Shown: positions 63,959 through 64,000 of the stretch, one piece after another
Layout of the letters: each line of letters opens with the position of its first letter
Numbering within the stretch: the first letter of the stretch is position 1
Source of the DNA: Rhizobium sp. Root483D2
Lineage (GTDB): Bacteria; Pseudomonadota; Alphaproteobacteria; Rhizobiales; Rhizobiaceae
Direction: 5' to 3'
NCBI RefSeq assembly: GCF_001426685.1
Contig: NZ_LMFB01000005.1
Span: 1,205 to 65,204, forward strand
Length of the DNA stretch: 64,000 nucleotides
Position numbers and translations under genes: made by a program
Notes under the pieces: generated by a model
The model's database searches: none
The model's input: the letters and a program-made list of their open reading frames with translations, nothing else
Told to the model about the DNA's origin: nothing

Positions 63959-64000
63959 CAACAAATGCGGTGCGCATTACCGCGCTGATTTCTTTTCGAT

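Overview
The window looks like chromosome or chromid DNA of an alphaproteobacterium of the Rhizobium/Agrobacterium/Ensifer group. Pointers are the high-GC coding sequence, a cellulose operon of the rhizobial type (bcsN-bcsA-bcsB-bcsZ plus a TPR protein), many ABC uptake operons, and overlapping ATGA start/stop junctions. I saw no rRNA, tRNA, CRISPR array or insertion sequence. Family assignments come from reading motifs and were not checked by database search.

Layout. (1) 330-6990 is an organosulfur module: a DszA/NtaA-type FMN monooxygenase, a DszC/SfnB-type flavoprotein, a MetN-MetI-MetQ transporter, a terminator, then SfnB. (2) 7016-15584 is a LacI-regulated catabolic module: a divergent repressor, two palindromic operators, a binding protein, two permeases, a 62-residue membrane protein, two different ATPases and a dihydroxyacetone-kinase-family enzyme. 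(3) 15711-19005 holds a J-domain protein, a SulP transporter and two small membrane-anchored proteins, all on the minus strand. (4) 19355-28543 is a four-gene glycan cluster. Its last three genes each fuse a glycosyltransferase to another enzyme: UDP-galactopyranose mutase; a Gfo/Idh/MocA plus an MDR oxidoreductase; and a clan-A glycoside hydrolase. This is the most unusual part of the window. (5) 28926-38103 is mixed: a soluble FtsK translocase, a DUF4143 ATPase with a large palindrome at its start, a DUF882 peptidase-like protein, an InrS-like metal sensor with an MFS exporter, an omptin protease and a membrane protein. (6) 38363-46595 carries a branched-chain-type (HAAT) ABC transporter, a small unknown gene, an FAD/NAD(P)-binding protein and SsuD alkanesulfonate monooxygenase. 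(7) 46774-54308 encodes an alpha-2-macroglobulin and its partner PBP1C. (8) 54495-63287 is the cellulose operon, followed by a glutathione peroxidase.

Two links cross the window. First, the flavin monooxygenase genes at the left end (330) and at 45426 (ssuD) share an AT-rich upstream element of the same design at almost the same distance from the start codon (73 and 72 nt), which suggests co-regulation of sulfur scavenging. Second, many products act at or build the cell envelope: the glycan fusion enzymes, DUF882 protein, omptin, alpha-2-macroglobulin/PBP1C and cellulose synthase.
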